Shown piece by piece: positions 62,758 to 64,000 of a stretch of 64,000 bases of DNA (position 1 is the first letter of the stretch; each line of letters opens with the position of its first letter). Position numbers and translations under genes: made by a program. The notes below the pieces were generated by a model, which ran no database searches, was not told the origin of the DNA, and saw nothing but the letters and a program-made list of their open reading frames with translations. This stretch comes from Sphingomonas sp. 8AM (GTDB taxonomy: Bacteria > Pseudomonadota > Alphaproteobacteria > Sphingomonadales > Sphingomonadaceae), in NCBI RefSeq assembly GCF_902506455.1, contig NZ_LR733844.1, positions 2,999,713-3,063,712 on the forward strand, given 5' to 3'.

Positions 62758-63054
62758 TCATGGCAGGGCGATGCGATCGTAAAGGTCTTCCCAATCGGGA
62801 TTGATCCCCTCGATCTCGCGCACCTTCCAGGCTCGCTTCCACTCCTTCATCTGCAGCTCGCGCTGCCGTGCCACATCAATGCTGTCATACGCCTCGTACC
62901 AAACGAGAAGATGACAGCCGTACTTCCGCGTGAAGCCACCGATGACGTCGTTGCGATGTTCCCAAACCCGCTTGGGAAGGTCGCTGGTGACGCCTAGGTA
63001 GATCGTGCCGTTGCGTCTGCTCGCCATGATATAGACGAACCCGGCCTTTTCCAC
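62758..63054 (-). CDS. GIY-YIG-domain nuclease (UPF0213-like)
   Basis: 98 aa, a single GIY-YIG domain: GFVYIMASRRNGTIYLGVTSDL (VYI and YLG in place of GIY and YIG), catalytic Arg in LPKRVWEHRND, and the Glu in RQRELQMKEWKRAWKVREIE, then INPDWEDLY. All expected catalytic positions seem kept, so it is probably an active nuclease. GTG start behind GGGAGAGG. It is on the same strand as the TCA operon between mdh and sucD and is enclosed by 27-nt inverted REP arms at 62720-62746 and 63071-63097, which suggests a gene carried by a repeat element. Cellular role unknown. Confidence 0.9.
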   Translation of the reverse strand: MEKAGFVYIMASRRNGTIYLGVTSDLPKRVWEHRNDVIGGFTRKYGCHLLVWYEAYDSIDVARQRELQMKEWKRAWKVREIEGINPDWEDLYDRIALP

Positions 63055-63070
63055 TTCGGGGCCTCTCCCA

Positions 63071-63097
63071 ACTGGGCTCCGGCCTACGCCGGGGCAC
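63071..63097. repeat. Right inverted arm of the GIY-YIG cassette (family F)
   Basis: ACTGGGCTCCGGCCTACGCC followed by GGGGCAC is the inverse of 62720-62746 with 3 mismatches. It ends 11 nt from the mdh stop and lies directly upstream of the GIY-YIG ribosome site. Confidence 0.85.
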
Positions 63098-63108
63098 GAA
63101 GGGAAGTC

Positions 63109-64000
<892 letters not shown>

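Overview
The window is chromosomal DNA from a GC-rich alphaproteobacterium, most likely Sphingomonas or a close relative in the Sphingomonadaceae. Clues are the rRNA operon ending in 5S and initiator tRNA-Met, a dusB-ntrB-ntrC-ntrY-ntrX-hfq-hflX order typical of alphaproteobacteria, an Hfq with two Sm domains in one chain (as far as I recall a sphingomonad trait), fused IspDF and CysNC enzymes, and dense REP-like palindromes between genes. I see no prophage, insertion sequence, CRISPR array or plasmid functions.

Layout. 1-280: end of an rRNA operon. 669-5078: a TonB-dependent siderophore receptor divergent from nhaA and two small genes. 5247-13000: purEK, a luciferase-like oxidoreductase, a HAD nucleotidase with dapD, an OprB-type porin, glpX and a CPBP protease. 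13090-18711: sulfate activation (cysD, cysNC, cysQ), a secreted phosphoesterase and an MBL-fold hydrolase. 18978-33857: a 15 kb chemotaxis cluster on the + strand (STAS, cheY, cheA, cheW, four receptors, cheW, cheR, cheB and a soluble helical protein of unknown role). 34082-42055: an I78-type inhibitor lipoprotein, rnd, aspS, a beta carbonic anhydrase, lipA, a COQ10/RatA-like gene, cinA, a periplasmic unknown and ispDF. 42500-52046: the nitrogen-regulation block with tandem-domain hfq and hflX. 52154-55748: mazG, a membrane-linked DUF2235 hydrolase and a conserved unknown. 55870-64000: a TCA operon read on the - strand as mdh, (GIY-YIG gene), sucD, sucA, sucB, lpdA, with mdh cut by the window edge.

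How genes work together. Many neighbours overlap by 1-14 nt (purE/purK, HAD/dapD, glpX/CPBP, cysD/cysNC/cysQ, STAS/cheY/cheA/cheW, MCP/cheW, dusB/ntrB/ntrC, rnd/I78, ispDF/unknown/cinA), which implies co-transcription and translational coupling. The chemotaxis cluster is self-contained for receptor, kinase, adaptor and adaptation functions, but no flagellar genes and no cheZ are present.

Most notable observations: (1) a small GIY-YIG nuclease gene in the TCA operon lies exactly between inverted arms of the same REP palindrome that occurs without a gene elsewhere in that operon, suggesting a REP-derived gene cassette; (2) the last gene of the che cluster encodes a soluble helical protein with two degenerate receptor-tip-like segments; (3) the four receptors share a conserved C-terminal tail in place of the usual CheR-docking pentapeptide; (4) a two-domain Hfq whose halves differ at RNA-contact positions; (5) REP-like palindromes of several families in most intergenic gaps, one of which supplies a stop codon.
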